From the NCBI GenBank assembly GCA_019510305.1, contig JAEKKN010000044.1, forward strand, positions 1 to 47,271: a stretch of DNA of 47,271 bases. The letters run 5' to 3'. The notes under the pieces are model-generated. The model had not been told where the DNA came from. It saw only the letters and a list, made by a program, of their open reading frames with translations, and made no database searches. The first letter of the stretch is position 1. Each line of letters starts with the position of its first letter. The DNA comes from Microbacterium sp. Its GTDB lineage: Bacteria > Actinomycetota > Actinomycetes > Actinomycetales > Microbacteriaceae. Positions 15,860 to 23,703 of the stretch are shown here, in pieces. The translations under genes were made by a program, and so were the position numbers.

Positions 15860-16270
15860 ATGACATCTATGAGAAGAGGGCTGGCGGTCCTCGCGATGGC
15901 GGTCGCGGCCGGCGCGATTCTGACGGCGTGCACCGGACCGGCGGAGAAGACGGTCGACTACACCGCCAGCGCGGTCACTGTGTCCGCCGGGGAGACTCTC
16001 GTCGTCGACTTCGGCGAGGTCAATCCCTCGGTGGGGGACGACTGGGTGATCACCACGGAGCCGGACCCGGCGGTGCTCGGCGAAGGAGACTCGGAGTTCA
16101 CCACCGACGCGCCCGACGGCATGACCGGTGCACCGGGCGAACTCGTCTATCGGTTCCCGACCACCGGCGCCGGAACGACCGTGATCGCGTTCGAGTACCG
16201 TTTCCGAGGCGAGGTGCCGGAGGACATCGACGATCAGAAGACCGCGGAGATCACCGTCACCGTGAAATAG
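15860..16270 (+). CDS. Lipoprotein with chagasin-like (inhibitor I42) domain
   Basis: This 136-aa protein has a signal peptide (RRGLAVLAMAVAAGAILTAC) with lipobox LTAC. The mature domain of about 110 residues resembles the chagasin/I42 fold. VNPSVGDDWVI corresponds to the NPTTGYxW loop, the GAPGELVYRF region to the second loop, and IAFEYRFRGEVPED to the RPW loop. The three loops form the protease-binding edge in the family. Here they are degenerate, so inhibition of a papain-like cysteine protease is only inferred. The protein would face outside the membrane. It converges on the YbaK gene, with stops 4 nt apart. Confidence 0.72.
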   Translation: MTSMRRGLAVLAMAVAAGAILTACTGPAEKTVDYTASAVTVSAGETLVVDFGEVNPSVGDDWVITTEPDPAVLGEGDSEFTTDAPDGMTGAPGELVYRFPTTGAGTTVIAFEYRFRGEVPEDIDDQKTAEITVTVK

Positions 16271-16273
16271 CTC

Positions 16274-16753
16274 TCAGACGACCGCGATGACCTCGCCACC
16301 GGTGAGAGCCTGCAGCGATGCGAACGTGAGCGGCATGACGGTGTGCGGGTGGCCCGCTGCCGCCCAGATCTCCTCGTGCTCGGCGAGCGCCTCGTCGATG
16401 TAGGTGCGCAGGGGAGCAGGATGACCGGCCGGCGCGACTCCGCCGATCGCTTGACCGGTTGCTTCGCGGACGACCGATGCCGGTGCCATCGACACCTCAT
16501 CGGCGCCGATGCTGCGAGCGACGACGTCGAGATCGGCGCGGTGCCCGCCGCTCGTCATCACGAGCACGGGCGTGCCGTCGACGAGGAACACCAGGCTGTT
16601 CGCGATCGCGGCGACGTCGCAGCCGATCGCCGCAGCCGCCTCAGGTGCGGTGCGGGCCGAATCCGGCAGAACGCGGATGCGAGTATCGATTCCGGCATCC
16701 TCCAGATGCTGGAAGACGAGCCTGCTGCGTTCAGGGAGGTCGGAGGCGGTCAT
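16274..16753 (-). CDS. YbaK/EbsC-type aminoacyl-tRNA deacylase
   Basis: This 159-aa protein is of the YbaK/ProX editing-domain family, which hydrolyses mischarged aminoacyl-tRNA (often Cys- or Ala-tRNA-Pro) in trans. The conserved core is IANSLVFLVDGTPVLVMTSGGHRADLD, with the family's Lys/Ser-type pocket segment, then GQAIGGVAPAGHPAPLRTYID and the C-terminal GHPHTVMPLTFASL. The ATG at 16753 is preferred over the adjacent GTG at 16756 because the TAGCGT -10 box is exactly 6 nt before the ATG. Confidence 0.87.
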   Translation of the reverse strand: MTASDLPERSRLVFQHLEDAGIDTRIRVLPDSARTAPEAAAAIGCDVAAIANSLVFLVDGTPVLVMTSGGHRADLDVVARSIGADEVSMAPASVVREATGQAIGGVAPAGHPAPLRTYIDEALAEHEEIWAAAGHPHTVMPLTFASLQALTGGEVIAVV

Positions 16754-16759
16754 CACCCC

Positions 16760-16765
16760 ACGCTA
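16760..16765 (-). promoter_or_regulatory. -10 box of leaderless YbaK gene
   Basis: TAGCGT on the minus strand ends 6 nt before ATG 16753 and only 3 nt before GTG 16756. The geometry supports the ATG as the true start. Confidence 0.5.
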
Positions 16766-16799
16766 CCGAACGCGGCAGGCCCGTCGAGAGCCGGCCCCG

Positions 16800-18023
16800 T
16801 CAGGCGGCGTCGCCGAGCAGGATCGCCTCCACCTCTTCGCCCGCGTCGCCCGACTCGTCGTCGATGTGCGCCAGCGCCTTGCGTCCGATCAGAACGGTGA
16901 GAGCGGCGATCAGCACGGCGGCGGCCGCGAAGAGATACGGCACAGTGGCGTTGAACCCGTGCCACAGCGCCGCGGCGATCGGGGGAGCCATCGCGCCGCC
17001 GAGGAAGCGCACTGCGGAGTAGGCCGACGACGCCACCGAGCGAGGCAGGTCCGTCGCCTCCATGACCGCCTCGGTGAGGACGGTGTTCATGACGCCGAGC
17101 AGCAGCCCGCCGATGATGATGCAGACGACGAGCGCCGTCGCGGACTCGACGAGGAGACCCGCGGCGATGAGGTCGATCGCGAGCAGCGGCAGCACCACGA
17201 AGATGATGTGGGTGCGCTTCATGCGCCGCATCAGGATCGGTGCGACCCACACGCTCGTGACGGCGAGCGCCACGCCCCAGCCGAAGAACGTGAATCCGAT
17301 GCCCATCGCGCCGAATCCGAGCGGGAACGGCGAGAACGCCAGCAGCACGAAGAAGCCGATGTTGTAGAAGAGCGCCGCGATCGCCAGGGTCGCGAGCGCG
17401 GGCCGACCCAGCGCCTTGAACGGCGCGGAGAACGGCACTGGCGTGCGCTTCTCGTCCGCTCCCTTGAGAAGAAGCAGGATCGCCACGAACGCGATCGCCA
17501 TGAGCACGACGACGCCGAAGAACGGGGCGCGCCAGCTCTGCTCGCCGAGGAGCCCGCCGAGGAGCGGGCCGATCGCGATGCCGAGGCCGAGTGCCGCCTC
17601 GTACAGCACGATGGCCGCGCCGCTCCCGCCCGAAGCGGCGCCGACGATCGTCGCGAGCGCGGTGGAGATGAACAGGGCGTTGCCCAGGCCCCAGCCCGCG
17701 CGGAAGCCGATCACGGCGTCGACGCTGCCGCTGAGTGCGCAGAAGAGTGCGAAAACCACGATGAGGGCGAGGCCGATGAGCAGTGTCTTCTTGGCGCCGA
17801 TGCGGCTCGAGATCCAGCTCGTGACGAGCATCGCGAGTCCGGTGACGGCGAGGTAGCTCGTGAAGAGCAGCTCGGTCTGCACCGGCGTGGCCTCGAGCGA
17901 TTCGGCGATCGCGGGGAGGATCGGGTCGACCAGGCCGATGCCCATGAAGGCGACGACGCAGGCGAATGCGACGGCCCATACCTGTGCCGGCTGCTTCCAC
18001 ACGGACGGTGCGGGGGTGTTCAA
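16800..18023 (-). CDS. MFS drug-efflux transporter of the MarR operon
   Basis: This 407-aa major facilitator has about 12 membrane segments. The motif A loop between TM2 and TM3 is SSRIGAKKTLLIG, and the antiporter motif C is close to AALGLGIAIGPLLGGLL in TM5. It fits the DHA1 drug:H+ antiporter group; the substrate is unknown. The start is inferred to be TTG 18023, which overlaps the marR stop as TTGA, because no ATG or GTG precedes the NTPAPSVWKQPAQVWAVAF sequence. It is thus coupled to marR and shares its operator. A charged C-terminal tail ends ILLGDAA. Confidence 0.88.
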   Translation of the reverse strand: MNTPAPSVWKQPAQVWAVAFACVVAFMGIGLVDPILPAIAESLEATPVQTELLFTSYLAVTGLAMLVTSWISSRIGAKKTLLIGLALIVVFALFCALSGSVDAVIGFRAGWGLGNALFISTALATIVGAASGGSGAAIVLYEAALGLGIAIGPLLGGLLGEQSWRAPFFGVVVLMAIAFVAILLLLKGADEKRTPVPFSAPFKALGRPALATLAIAALFYNIGFFVLLAFSPFPLGFGAMGIGFTFFGWGVALAVTSVWVAPILMRRMKRTHIIFVVLPLLAIDLIAAGLLVESATALVVCIIIGGLLLGVMNTVLTEAVMEATDLPRSVASSAYSAVRFLGGAMAPPIAAALWHGFNATVPYLFAAAAVLIAALTVLIGRKALAHIDDESGDAGEEVEAILLGDAA

Positions 18024-18457
18024 CGTGATGCTCCTGTCGGTTCTGTTGCGGTGTGCGCGGCGAGGATCTCGGCCGCGCGGGTCAGCGTCTCCCAGTCGCC
18101 GTCGTCGAGATCGGCGAAACGAGGGGCGAGGGTGTCGCGGAATTCCATGCGCCAGGCATCCAGCGCCACGACCCCTGCGGGTGTGATCTCGACGACGATC
18201 GCACGCGAGTCTTCGGGGTCGGGGGAACGGAGCACGAGACCGTCGCGCTCGAGACCGCCGATCAATCGGGTCATGCCGGGCTGAGTTGTACGGGATGCCA
18301 TGGCGAGTTCGCCCACTCGCTTCCCGCCCTGCTGGCTGAGCAGGCTCAGCACGCGCCATTGCGCAGCTGGTGCGTCATTGCCCGCGTCGTGCGCGGCGAT
18401 CCGGCCGAGCGCGTAGCCCGACAGCACGATCGAAGGGATGATCTCACCACGTTCCAT
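18020..18457 (-). CDS. MarR family transcriptional regulator
   Basis: This 145-aa winged-helix repressor carries a recognition region RVLSLLSQQGGKRVGELAMA and RTTQPGMTRLIGGLERDGLV, then the wing DPEDSRAIVVEITPAG. N- and C-terminal helices provide dimerisation. It almost certainly represses itself and the downstream MFS pump and is relieved by a ligand exported by that pump. A near-perfect palindrome overlaps its -10 box 2 nt upstream of the ATG. The gene starts 35 nt after the iclR stop but has its own promoter. Confidence 0.92.
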   Translation of the reverse strand: MERGEIIPSIVLSGYALGRIAAHDAGNDAPAAQWRVLSLLSQQGGKRVGELAMASRTTQPGMTRLIGGLERDGLVLRSPDPEDSRAIVVEITPAGVVALDAWRMEFRDTLAPRFADLDDGDWETLTRAAEILAAHTATEPTGASR

Positions 18458-18458
18458 G

Positions 18459-18480
18459 CCAAGAAGTATATACCTCTTGG
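18459..18480 (-). promoter_or_regulatory. MarR operator overlapping a leaderless promoter
   Basis: A 22-bp palindrome with arms CCAAGA and TCTTGG matches its reverse complement at 20 of 22 positions. It abuts the marR ATG. On the minus strand it contains the -10 box TATACT, 7 nt from the ATG, so repressor binding would block the polymerase and the transcript is leaderless. A second overlapping inverted repeat, ATACC-TCTT-GGTAT, extends to 18483. Confidence 0.8.
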
Positions 18481-18492
18481 TATGTATGAGAG

Positions 18493-19278
18493 TCAGCGAC
18501 GCGTGGCGATCCTGTTCGAGAGCTGGTGCGCGTGCGCCAGCAGCGTCCGGCCGAGGTCGGCGATGCGGTCGGGGCCGAAGCGGAACTCGACGCCCGTGAG
18601 ACTGAGCGCCCACTCGGGGCGGCCGGCGCGATCGAAGACGGCCGCTCCGAGGCCCCAGCTGCCCTCCACGATGAGGCCGGGGTTGATCGCAAAACCGCGC
18701 TCCTTGGTCTCGGTGAGCCGAGTGCGCAAGGGCGCGACGTCGTGCTGGCGCCCCCAATCGGAGACGAGTTCCGGATGGCGGGCGATGTACGCATCCACAT
18801 CGTGGTCCGGAAGGAACGACAGGATCGCGAGCCCGGCGCTGGCGACGCCGAGGGGAAAGCGCACGCCCTCGCTGAGCACGAAGGAGCGGATAGGGAACGA
18901 ACCCTCCTCCCGCAGGAGGCACACGGTCTCGTCGGCTCTGCGCACCGAGAAGAACGCGCTCTCCTCGGTCTTCACGGCCAACGAGCGCACGATGTCTCGC
19001 GCGAGCTCTGTCACGTCGTATCGAGCGGCCGCGACGGTGCCCATCAGGAACAGCTCCGGCCCTGGCATCCATCGGCTGCGTCCGTCGTCCCGATCGACGA
19101 GCCCCTCTGCCCGGAGAGCGCTCAGCAGCCGGTGGACGGTCGAACGCGACAACTCCGAAGAACGCGCGAGCTCCTGGAGGGATGCTCCCTCGGCGCCACT
19201 CGCTGTGACCAGGCGCAGCAGGACTGCCGCCCGGGCGATGGCCTGTGCTCCGGGGACGCTGCGCGGCGACGATTCCAT
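18493..19278 (-). CDS. IclR family transcriptional regulator
   Basis: This 261-aa protein has an N-terminal winged helix (SGAEGASLQELARSSELSRS, then TVHRLLSALRAEGLV) and a C-terminal effector-binding GAF-like domain with SEGVRFPLGVASAGLAIL and KERGFAINPGLIVEGSWGLGA. It is divergent from a CoA-transferase/thiolase operon and probably controls it, sensing a keto acid or aromatic intermediate. PcaR and PobR are family members acting on beta-ketoadipate genes, but the actual effector is unknown. The ATG at 19278 is supported by a TAGCGT -10 box 7 nt upstream, and the start gives a standard length. Confidence 0.92.
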   Translation of the reverse strand: MESSPRSVPGAQAIARAAVLLRLVTASGAEGASLQELARSSELSRSTVHRLLSALRAEGLVDRDDGRSRWMPGPELFLMGTVAAARYDVTELARDIVRSLAVKTEESAFFSVRRADETVCLLREEGSFPIRSFVLSEGVRFPLGVASAGLAILSFLPDHDVDAYIARHPELVSDWGRQHDVAPLRTRLTETKERGFAINPGLIVEGSWGLGAAVFDRAGRPEWALSLTGVEFRFGPDRIADLGRTLLAHAHQLSNRIATRR

Positions 19279-19285
19279 AATGTGG

Positions 19286-19291
19286 ACGCTA
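19286..19291 (-). promoter_or_regulatory. -10 box of leaderless iclR-type gene
   Basis: TAGCGT on the minus strand ends 7 nt before ATG 19278. It lies in the divergent spacer with the CoA-transferase operon, near the inverted repeat at 19312-19333. Confidence 0.5.
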
Positions 19292-19311
19292 GTGGGCGGA
19301 TCGACCACATC

Positions 19312-19333
19312 GCAAGAAGCGGCTTCCGCTTGC
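19312..19333. promoter_or_regulatory. Putative IclR operator
   Basis: Outer arms GCAAG and CTTGC enclose a perfect inner inverted repeat AAGCGG-CTT-CCGCTT (19317-19331). It is centred between the divergent regulator and CoA-transferase genes, where an IclR site is expected. Confidence 0.4.
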
Positions 19334-19383
19334 GGCCCGCCGGGCGGATGCTGGAGGGAGGACACGTCTTCGAAGGAGCACGC

Positions 19384-20172
19384 GTGATCGACAAGCAGTG
19401 GCACTCGGCAGCGGACGCCGTCGCCGACATAACCGACGGATCCTCTCTCGCCGTCGGCGGGTTCGGCCTCTCGGGCAACCCGATCGCGTTGATCGAAGCT
19501 CTTCTCGCACAGGGTACAAAGGATCTCAGCGTCGTCAGCAACAACTGCGGCGTCGACGACTGGGGACTCGGCGTACTGCTCGGCGCCCAGCGGATCCGGA
19601 AGATGACCTCGTCGTACGTCGGCGAGAACAAGGAGTTCGAGCGGCAGTTCCTCTCGGGTGAGCTCGAGCTCGAGCTCACCCCGCAGGGCACCCTCGCCGA
19701 GAAGCTGCGTGCCGGAGGGTCGGGGATCGCCGCCTTCTACACGCAAACGGGCGTCGGCACCCAGGTGGCCGAAGGTGGGCTTCCCCGCCGCTACAACGCC
19801 GACGGGACCGTCGCGGTCGCGTCGCCCGCGAAGGACGTCCGCACCTTCGCCGTCGACGGCGAGCCGCGCGAGTTCGTGCTCGAAGAGGCGATCACCACCG
19901 ACTTCTCCCTCGTGCATGCGGCCTACGGCGACCGCCACGGCAACCTCGTCTTCAACAAGTCGGCGCGCAACTTCAATCCCCTGGCCGCGATGGCCGGGCG
20001 CGTGTGCATCGCGCAGGTCGAACGACTCGTCGAACCCGGTGAACTCGACCCTGACAGCATCCACCTCCCCGGCGTCTACGTGCACCGCATCGTCGAGGTG
20101 GGCGCCGACATCCCCAAACGCATCGAGCGGCGCACCATGTCCGCAGTCGCAACCGCGGCGGAAGGAGCCTGA
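19384..20172 (+). CDS. 3-oxoacid CoA-transferase, subunit A
   Basis: This 262-aa protein is the alpha subunit of a two-part family I CoA-transferase (PcaI/ScoA/AtoD type). It moves CoA from succinyl-CoA to a 3-oxo acid. The glycine-rich [17 protein letters not shown], the [14 protein letters not shown] region and the [15 protein letters not shown] segment are typical. The C-terminal half carries [26 protein letters not shown] 19384 follows GAAGGAG, a good ribosome binding site. The beta subunit starts 1 nt after the stop and a thiolase follows, forming a catabolic unit for 3-oxoadipate or acetoacetate. Confidence 0.9.
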   Translation: MIDKQWHSAADAVADITDGSSLAVGGFGLSGNPIALIEALLAQGTKDLSVVSNNCGVDDWGLGVLLGAQRIRKMTSSYVGENKEFERQFLSGELELELTPQGTLAEKLRAGGSGIAAFYTQTGVGTQVAEGGLPRRYNADGTVAVASPAKDVRTFAVDGEPREFVLEEAITTDFSLVHAAYGDRHGNLVFNKSARNFNPLAAMAGRVCIAQVERLVEPGELDPDSIHLPGVYVHRIVEVGADIPKRIERRTMSAVATAAEGA

Positions 20173-20173
20173 C

Positions 20174-20821
20174 ATGGCGCTCACCCGTGACCAGATGGCT
20201 GCCCGTGCCGCCGCCGAGCTGCAGGACGGAGCGTACGTCAACCTCGGCATCGGTCTTCCGACCCTTGTCCCCAACTTCGTACCCGACGGGGTGACGGTCG
20301 TGCTGCAGTCAGAGAACGGCATCCTCGGCGTCGGCCCCTATCCGACCGAGGACGCGGTCGACCCGGATCTCATCAATGCGGGCAAGGAGACCGTGACGGT
20401 CCTGCCGGGTTCCGCCTTCTTCGACTCTGCGGCCAGCTTCGGAATGATCCGCGGGGGAAAGATCGACGCCGCCATCCTCGGCGCGATGCAGGTATCGGTC
20501 TCCGGCGACCTCGCGAACTGGATGATCCCCGGCAAGATGGTCAAGGGGCCGGGAGGCGCGATGGACCTCGTGCACGGTGCCGCTCGGGTGATCGTCTTGA
20601 TGGAGCACGTCGCGAAAGACGGCTCGGCCAAGATCGTGAACGACTGCTCGCTGCCTCTGACGGGGAGGGGAGTGGTCGACCGCATCATCACAGACCTCGC
20701 CGTGATCGATGTGACGGATGCCGGTCTCGTCCTCGTCGAGACGGCGCCCGGCGTCTCCGTCGACGACGTGATCGCCGCCACGGAACCCGCTCTGATCGTC
20801 AGTGAAGGAATAAGCAGATGA
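20174..20821 (+). CDS. 3-oxoacid CoA-transferase, subunit B
   Basis: This 215-aa beta subunit pairs with the preceding gene. The catalytic glutamate that forms the CoA thioester lies in [12 protein letters not shown] (about residue 47). [16 protein letters not shown] and [20 protein letters not shown] are conserved family blocks. The length is that of a separate PcaJ/ScoB subunit, not a fused SCOT. The start at 20174 gives strict tandem spacing with subunit A and a GGAGCC upstream. The last codons overlap the thiolase ATG by 4 nt (ATGA), so all three proteins should be made in coupled amounts. Confidence 0.92.
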   Translation: MALTRDQMAARAAAELQDGAYVNLGIGLPTLVPNFVPDGVTVVLQSENGILGVGPYPTEDAVDPDLINAGKETVTVLPGSAFFDSAASFGMIRGGKIDAAILGAMQVSVSGDLANWMIPGKMVKGPGGAMDLVHGAARVIVLMEHVAKDGSAKIVNDCSLPLTGRGVVDRIITDLAVIDVTDAGLVLVETAPGVSVDDVIAATEPALIVSEGISR

Positions 20822-22002
20822 ACCCCACCGATATCGTCGTCGTCGCCGCTGCGCGCACACCGCAAGGACGCCTGAAGGGCCAGCTGGCCTCGTTCACCGC
20901 CCCGCAACTCGGGTCGTTCGCGATCCGTGGGGCGCTCGAGCAGGCGTCGATCGACCCGACCGACGTGGATGCCGTGATCATGGGACAGGTGCTCGCGGCC
21001 GGTTCCGGCCAGAACGCGGCGCGTCAGGCCGCGATCGGCGCCGGCGTCGGCTGGGACGTGCCCGCGCACTCCGTGAACAAGGTCTGCCTCTCCGGCCTCA
21101 CCGCGGTCATCGATGCGGCCCGCATGATCCGCACGGGTGATGCCGAGGTCGTCGTCGCGGGAGGCATGGAGTCGATGACCCGCGCCCCGCACCTCCTGAT
21201 GGGCTCGCGCGACGGCTGGACCTACGGCAGCGTCGAGGTGCTCGATCACATGGCCTTCGACGGCCTCACCGACGCCTACGACCAGGAGAGCATGGGTGCA
21301 TCGACGGAGCGGCACAACGCCCGGTACGAGCTCACCCGCGAGGCGCAGGACACCGTCGCGGCGCTGTCGCATCAGCGCGCAGCCGCCGCGCAGAACGCGG
21401 GCGTGTTCGACGCCGAGATCGTGGCGATCGATGTGCCACAGCGACGTGGGCCGGTCGTCTCGGTGACCGCTGACGAAGGCGTGCGGCCCGACACGACCGT
21501 CGAGTCGCTCGGAGGACTGCGCGCGGCCTTCGCCGAGGGTGGCTCGATCACGGCAGGCAACTCCTCGCAGATCTCCGACGGAGCGTCGGCCGTCGTCGTG
21601 ACGACTCGCGCGACGGCGGAAGCCAAGGGATGGCCCGTGCTGGTGACGGTGGGGGCGAGCGGCCAGACTGCCGGGCCCGACAACTCGCTGCAGGCGCAGC
21701 CCGCGCGGGCGATCGAGAAGGCGTGTGCAAAGCAGGGGATCACGCCTGCCGATCTCGACCTGGTCGAGATCAACGAAGCGTTCGGTGCTGTGGTCGCCCG
21801 CTCTCAGACGGAACTCGGGCTCGACAGCGGCGTCGTGAACATCCACGGCGGCGGTATCGCGATCGGTCACCCGATCGGCGCCTCAGGCACGCGGCTCGTG
21901 GTGCATGTCGCGCACGAACTCGCGCGCCGCGGATCGGGGACCGCAGCGGTCGGACTGTGCGGCGGTGGCGGACAGGGCGAGGCACTCATCCTCACGCGCT
22001 GA
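20818..22002 (+). CDS. Thiolase (acetyl-CoA C-acetyltransferase)
   Basis: This 394-aa thiolase cleaves a 3-ketoacyl-CoA to acetyl-CoA. The nucleophilic cysteine is in [15 protein letters not shown] (about residue 89). The catalytic His is in [16 protein letters not shown] (about residue 350) and the acid/base Cys in [10 protein letters not shown] (about residue 380). Length and the N-terminal [20 protein letters not shown] resemble AtoB-like acetoacetyl-CoA thiolases more than PcaF. The unit could therefore turn acetoacetate into two acetyl-CoA, or finish 3-oxoadipate degradation. The choice cannot be settled from sequence. Confidence 0.92.
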   Translation: MNPTDIVVVAAARTPQGRLKGQLASFTAPQLGSFAIRGALEQASIDPTDVDAVIMGQVLAAGSGQNAARQAAIGAGVGWDVPAHSVNKVCLSGLTAVIDAARMIRTGDAEVVVAGGMESMTRAPHLLMGSRDGWTYGSVEVLDHMAFDGLTDAYDQESMGASTERHNARYELTREAQDTVAALSHQRAAAAQNAGVFDAEIVAIDVPQRRGPVVSVTADEGVRPDTTVESLGGLRAAFAEGGSITAGNSSQISDGASAVVVTTRATAEAKGWPVLVTVGASGQTAGPDNSLQAQPARAIEKACAKQGITPADLDLVEINEAFGAVVARSQTELGLDSGVVNIHGGGIAIGHPIGASGTRLVVHVAHELARRGSGTAAVGLCGGGGQGEALILTR

Positions 22003-22030
22003 ACGTTGTCTTGACGAGAGGCATCGCCGG

Positions 22031-22309
22031 TTACTTGCGGTTGCGCTTGAGCTCTTTCGCCTGCTGCTTCTCAGCCTTCTCCCGTTCCTTCGCGTGCTTC
22101 GCGGCGAGCGGCGAGTCCGATGCCACAGGCAGGCCGCGATTCGCCCGGTAGACGTCGACCATCGCGCCGATCGCGAGCGCGACCGTGATGCCCCAACTCG
22201 CCCAGGCGAGCACGGCGCGCCACGTGATCGGCGCATTGCGCGATCCGCTGAGAAGGGTCTTTCCCGCGGTGATCGCGCCGATGAGTCCCGTGCCGAAGAG
22301 GTAGTTCAT
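22031..22309 (-). CDS. Small hypothetical membrane protein
   Basis: This 92-aa protein has a hydrophobic N-terminal segment (YLFGTGLIGAITAGKTLL) and a second at about residues 28-50 (WRAVLAWASWGITVALAIGAM). A strongly basic, probably helical tail follows (AAKHAKEREKAEKQQAKE). No family is recognised. Its ATG overlaps the stop of the aminotransferase gene (ATGA), so it is co-translated with that enzyme. The charged tail would face the cytoplasm. Confidence 0.7.
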   Translation of the reverse strand: MNYLFGTGLIGAITAGKTLLSGSRNAPITWRAVLAWASWGITVALAIGAMVDVYRANRGLPVASDSPLAAKHAKEREKAEKQQAKELKRNRK

Positions 22310-23511
22310 GCCTTCACGCTACCCGTTGCGCTCCACGCCGCGCCGAGCCTTGACAAGCCGGTCCGGATTCTGTCAGGGACGTAGGTCGTGAAGGACAGGC
22401 GCAGAGTCCGCTCATCGGGAGGGCCCGCGAAGAACGGCGCTCCCGGCACGTACGCGACGTCGTGAGAGAGGACCTCCGAGAGCGCCGCCGTCGCGTCCAT
22501 CCCTTCTGGCAGCCGTGCCCAGACGAACATGCCCCCGTCGGGCCGATTCCATGTGCTGCCCGACGGGAGGGCTGTCGGCAGCGCGTCGAGCATCGCGTTC
22601 CGGCGCTCGGAGTAGGCCGCCCTGATCCGGTCGAGGGCGGCCCCTGCGCGACCGGAGGTGAGGTAGTGCGCGGCCGCCGCCTGATCGATCGTGGACGTGT
22701 GCAGGTCGGCGGCCTGCTTCGCGATCGTGACTGTCGGCTGGATATCGGCGGTCGTGCGGACCCAGCCGATGCGCAGGCCCGGTGCGATCACCTTCGAGAA
22801 GCTGCCGAGACTCAGGACGTGTTCCGGCGCGAACGCCGCGATCGACGGCAGCTCGTCGCCCGAGTAGCGCAGTTGACGGTAGGGCTCGTCCTCGATGATC
22901 CGGAAACCGTGCCTCCGGGCAGCATCCGCGATCCGCTCCCGCGCCTCGAGATCGTGCGTGCGACCGGTCGGGTTCTGGAAGGTGGGCACGGTGTAGAAGA
23001 ACTTCGGCGCGTGCTGCCGAGCGAGCGACTCCAGAGCATCGAGATCCAGTACGTCGTCCAGGTAGGGCACGCCGATCACACGAGCGCCGGCCAGGGCGAA
23101 GGTCTGGAGAGCTGCGAGATAGCAGGGCTCTTCCACGAAGATCGTGTCGCCGGGGTCGAGCAGCGCGGTCGCGAGCAGGCCGAGGCCCTGCTGCGACCCG
23201 GTCGTGATGATCAGGTCGGATGCTTCGGTCGGCAGGCCCGCCGCCGTGTACTGACGGGCGACCTCCTCGCGAAGCACGGCGTTGCCTTCGGACGTCGAAT
23301 ACTGGAGGACCGCCGGGGAACGCAGCACCGCATCGTAGGACGTACGGATGCCTTCGAGATCGAACAGCTCGGGAGCAGGCAGGCCGCCCGCGAAGGAGAT
23401 CACCTCGGGTCGCTCCGTGAGAGCGAGCAGGTCGCGCACGGGCGAGGTCTTCGCAGATCCTGCTCGCAGTGAGCGGCCCGGCAGTGCGGCGTGAATCTGG
23501 GTCGTCGGCAT
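22306..23511 (-). CDS. PLP-dependent aminotransferase (class I/II, LysN-like)
   Basis: This 401-aa fold-type I aminotransferase resembles 2-aminoadipate/multifunctional aminotransferases without the MocR DNA-binding domain. Characteristic segments are VISFAGGLPAPELFD, the cofactor loop TTGSQQGLGLLATALLDPGD, the aspartate/tyrosine motif VPTFQNPTGR, and the lysine in LSLGSFSKVIAPGLRIGW (about residue 245). A C-terminal arginine (RTLRLSFTTY) binds substrate carboxylate. The amino donor is unknown. The start at 23511 is preceded by GAGGAGG. A TAGCCT -10 box at 23540-23545 (minus strand) gives a short leader. Confidence 0.88.
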   Translation of the reverse strand: MPTTQIHAALPGRSLRAGSAKTSPVRDLLALTERPEVISFAGGLPAPELFDLEGIRTSYDAVLRSPAVLQYSTSEGNAVLREEVARQYTAAGLPTEASDLIITTGSQQGLGLLATALLDPGDTIFVEEPCYLAALQTFALAGARVIGVPYLDDVLDLDALESLARQHAPKFFYTVPTFQNPTGRTHDLEARERIADAARRHGFRIIEDEPYRQLRYSGDELPSIAAFAPEHVLSLGSFSKVIAPGLRIGWVRTTADIQPTVTIAKQAADLHTSTIDQAAAAHYLTSGRAGAALDRIRAAYSERRNAMLDALPTALPSGSTWNRPDGGMFVWARLPEGMDATAALSEVLSHDVAYVPGAPFFAGPPDERTLRLSFTTYVPDRIRTGLSRLGAAWSATGSVKA

Positions 23512-23582
23512 GGATCCTCCTCGAGCAGGGGTGACGACCAGGCTACTGCGCGGGCTCCCAGACCCTGAGCGGTGTGACACGG

Positions 23583-23703
23583 TAGCCTGGATGGGTCGCG
23601 GTGCGCCGCGGCTGCAGACGTGCATCTACCGGACATCGGCTTTCCCGATGGGCAACGGCGGCACCAGGACCCGCGTCACGTCGACGCGCGAGAGCCAACT
23701 TCC
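23583..23703 (+). promoter_or_regulatory. Promoter and structured leader of MFS gene
   Basis: TAGCCT (23583-23588), preceded by GTGTGACA, is a likely -10. The leader of roughly 110 nt before ATG 23704 contains two perfect 6-bp hairpins: CATCGG/CCGATG (23634-23650) and CGCGTC/GACGCG (23672-23688). Such a long leader contrasts with the leaderless genes around it. No known riboswitch consensus was matched with confidence. Confidence 0.4.

Noticed and set aside
16756..16756. GTG 16756 as the YbaK-type deacylase start
   Set aside because: The -10 box would be only 3 nt away. ATG 16753 has the 6-nt spacing seen for other leaderless genes here.
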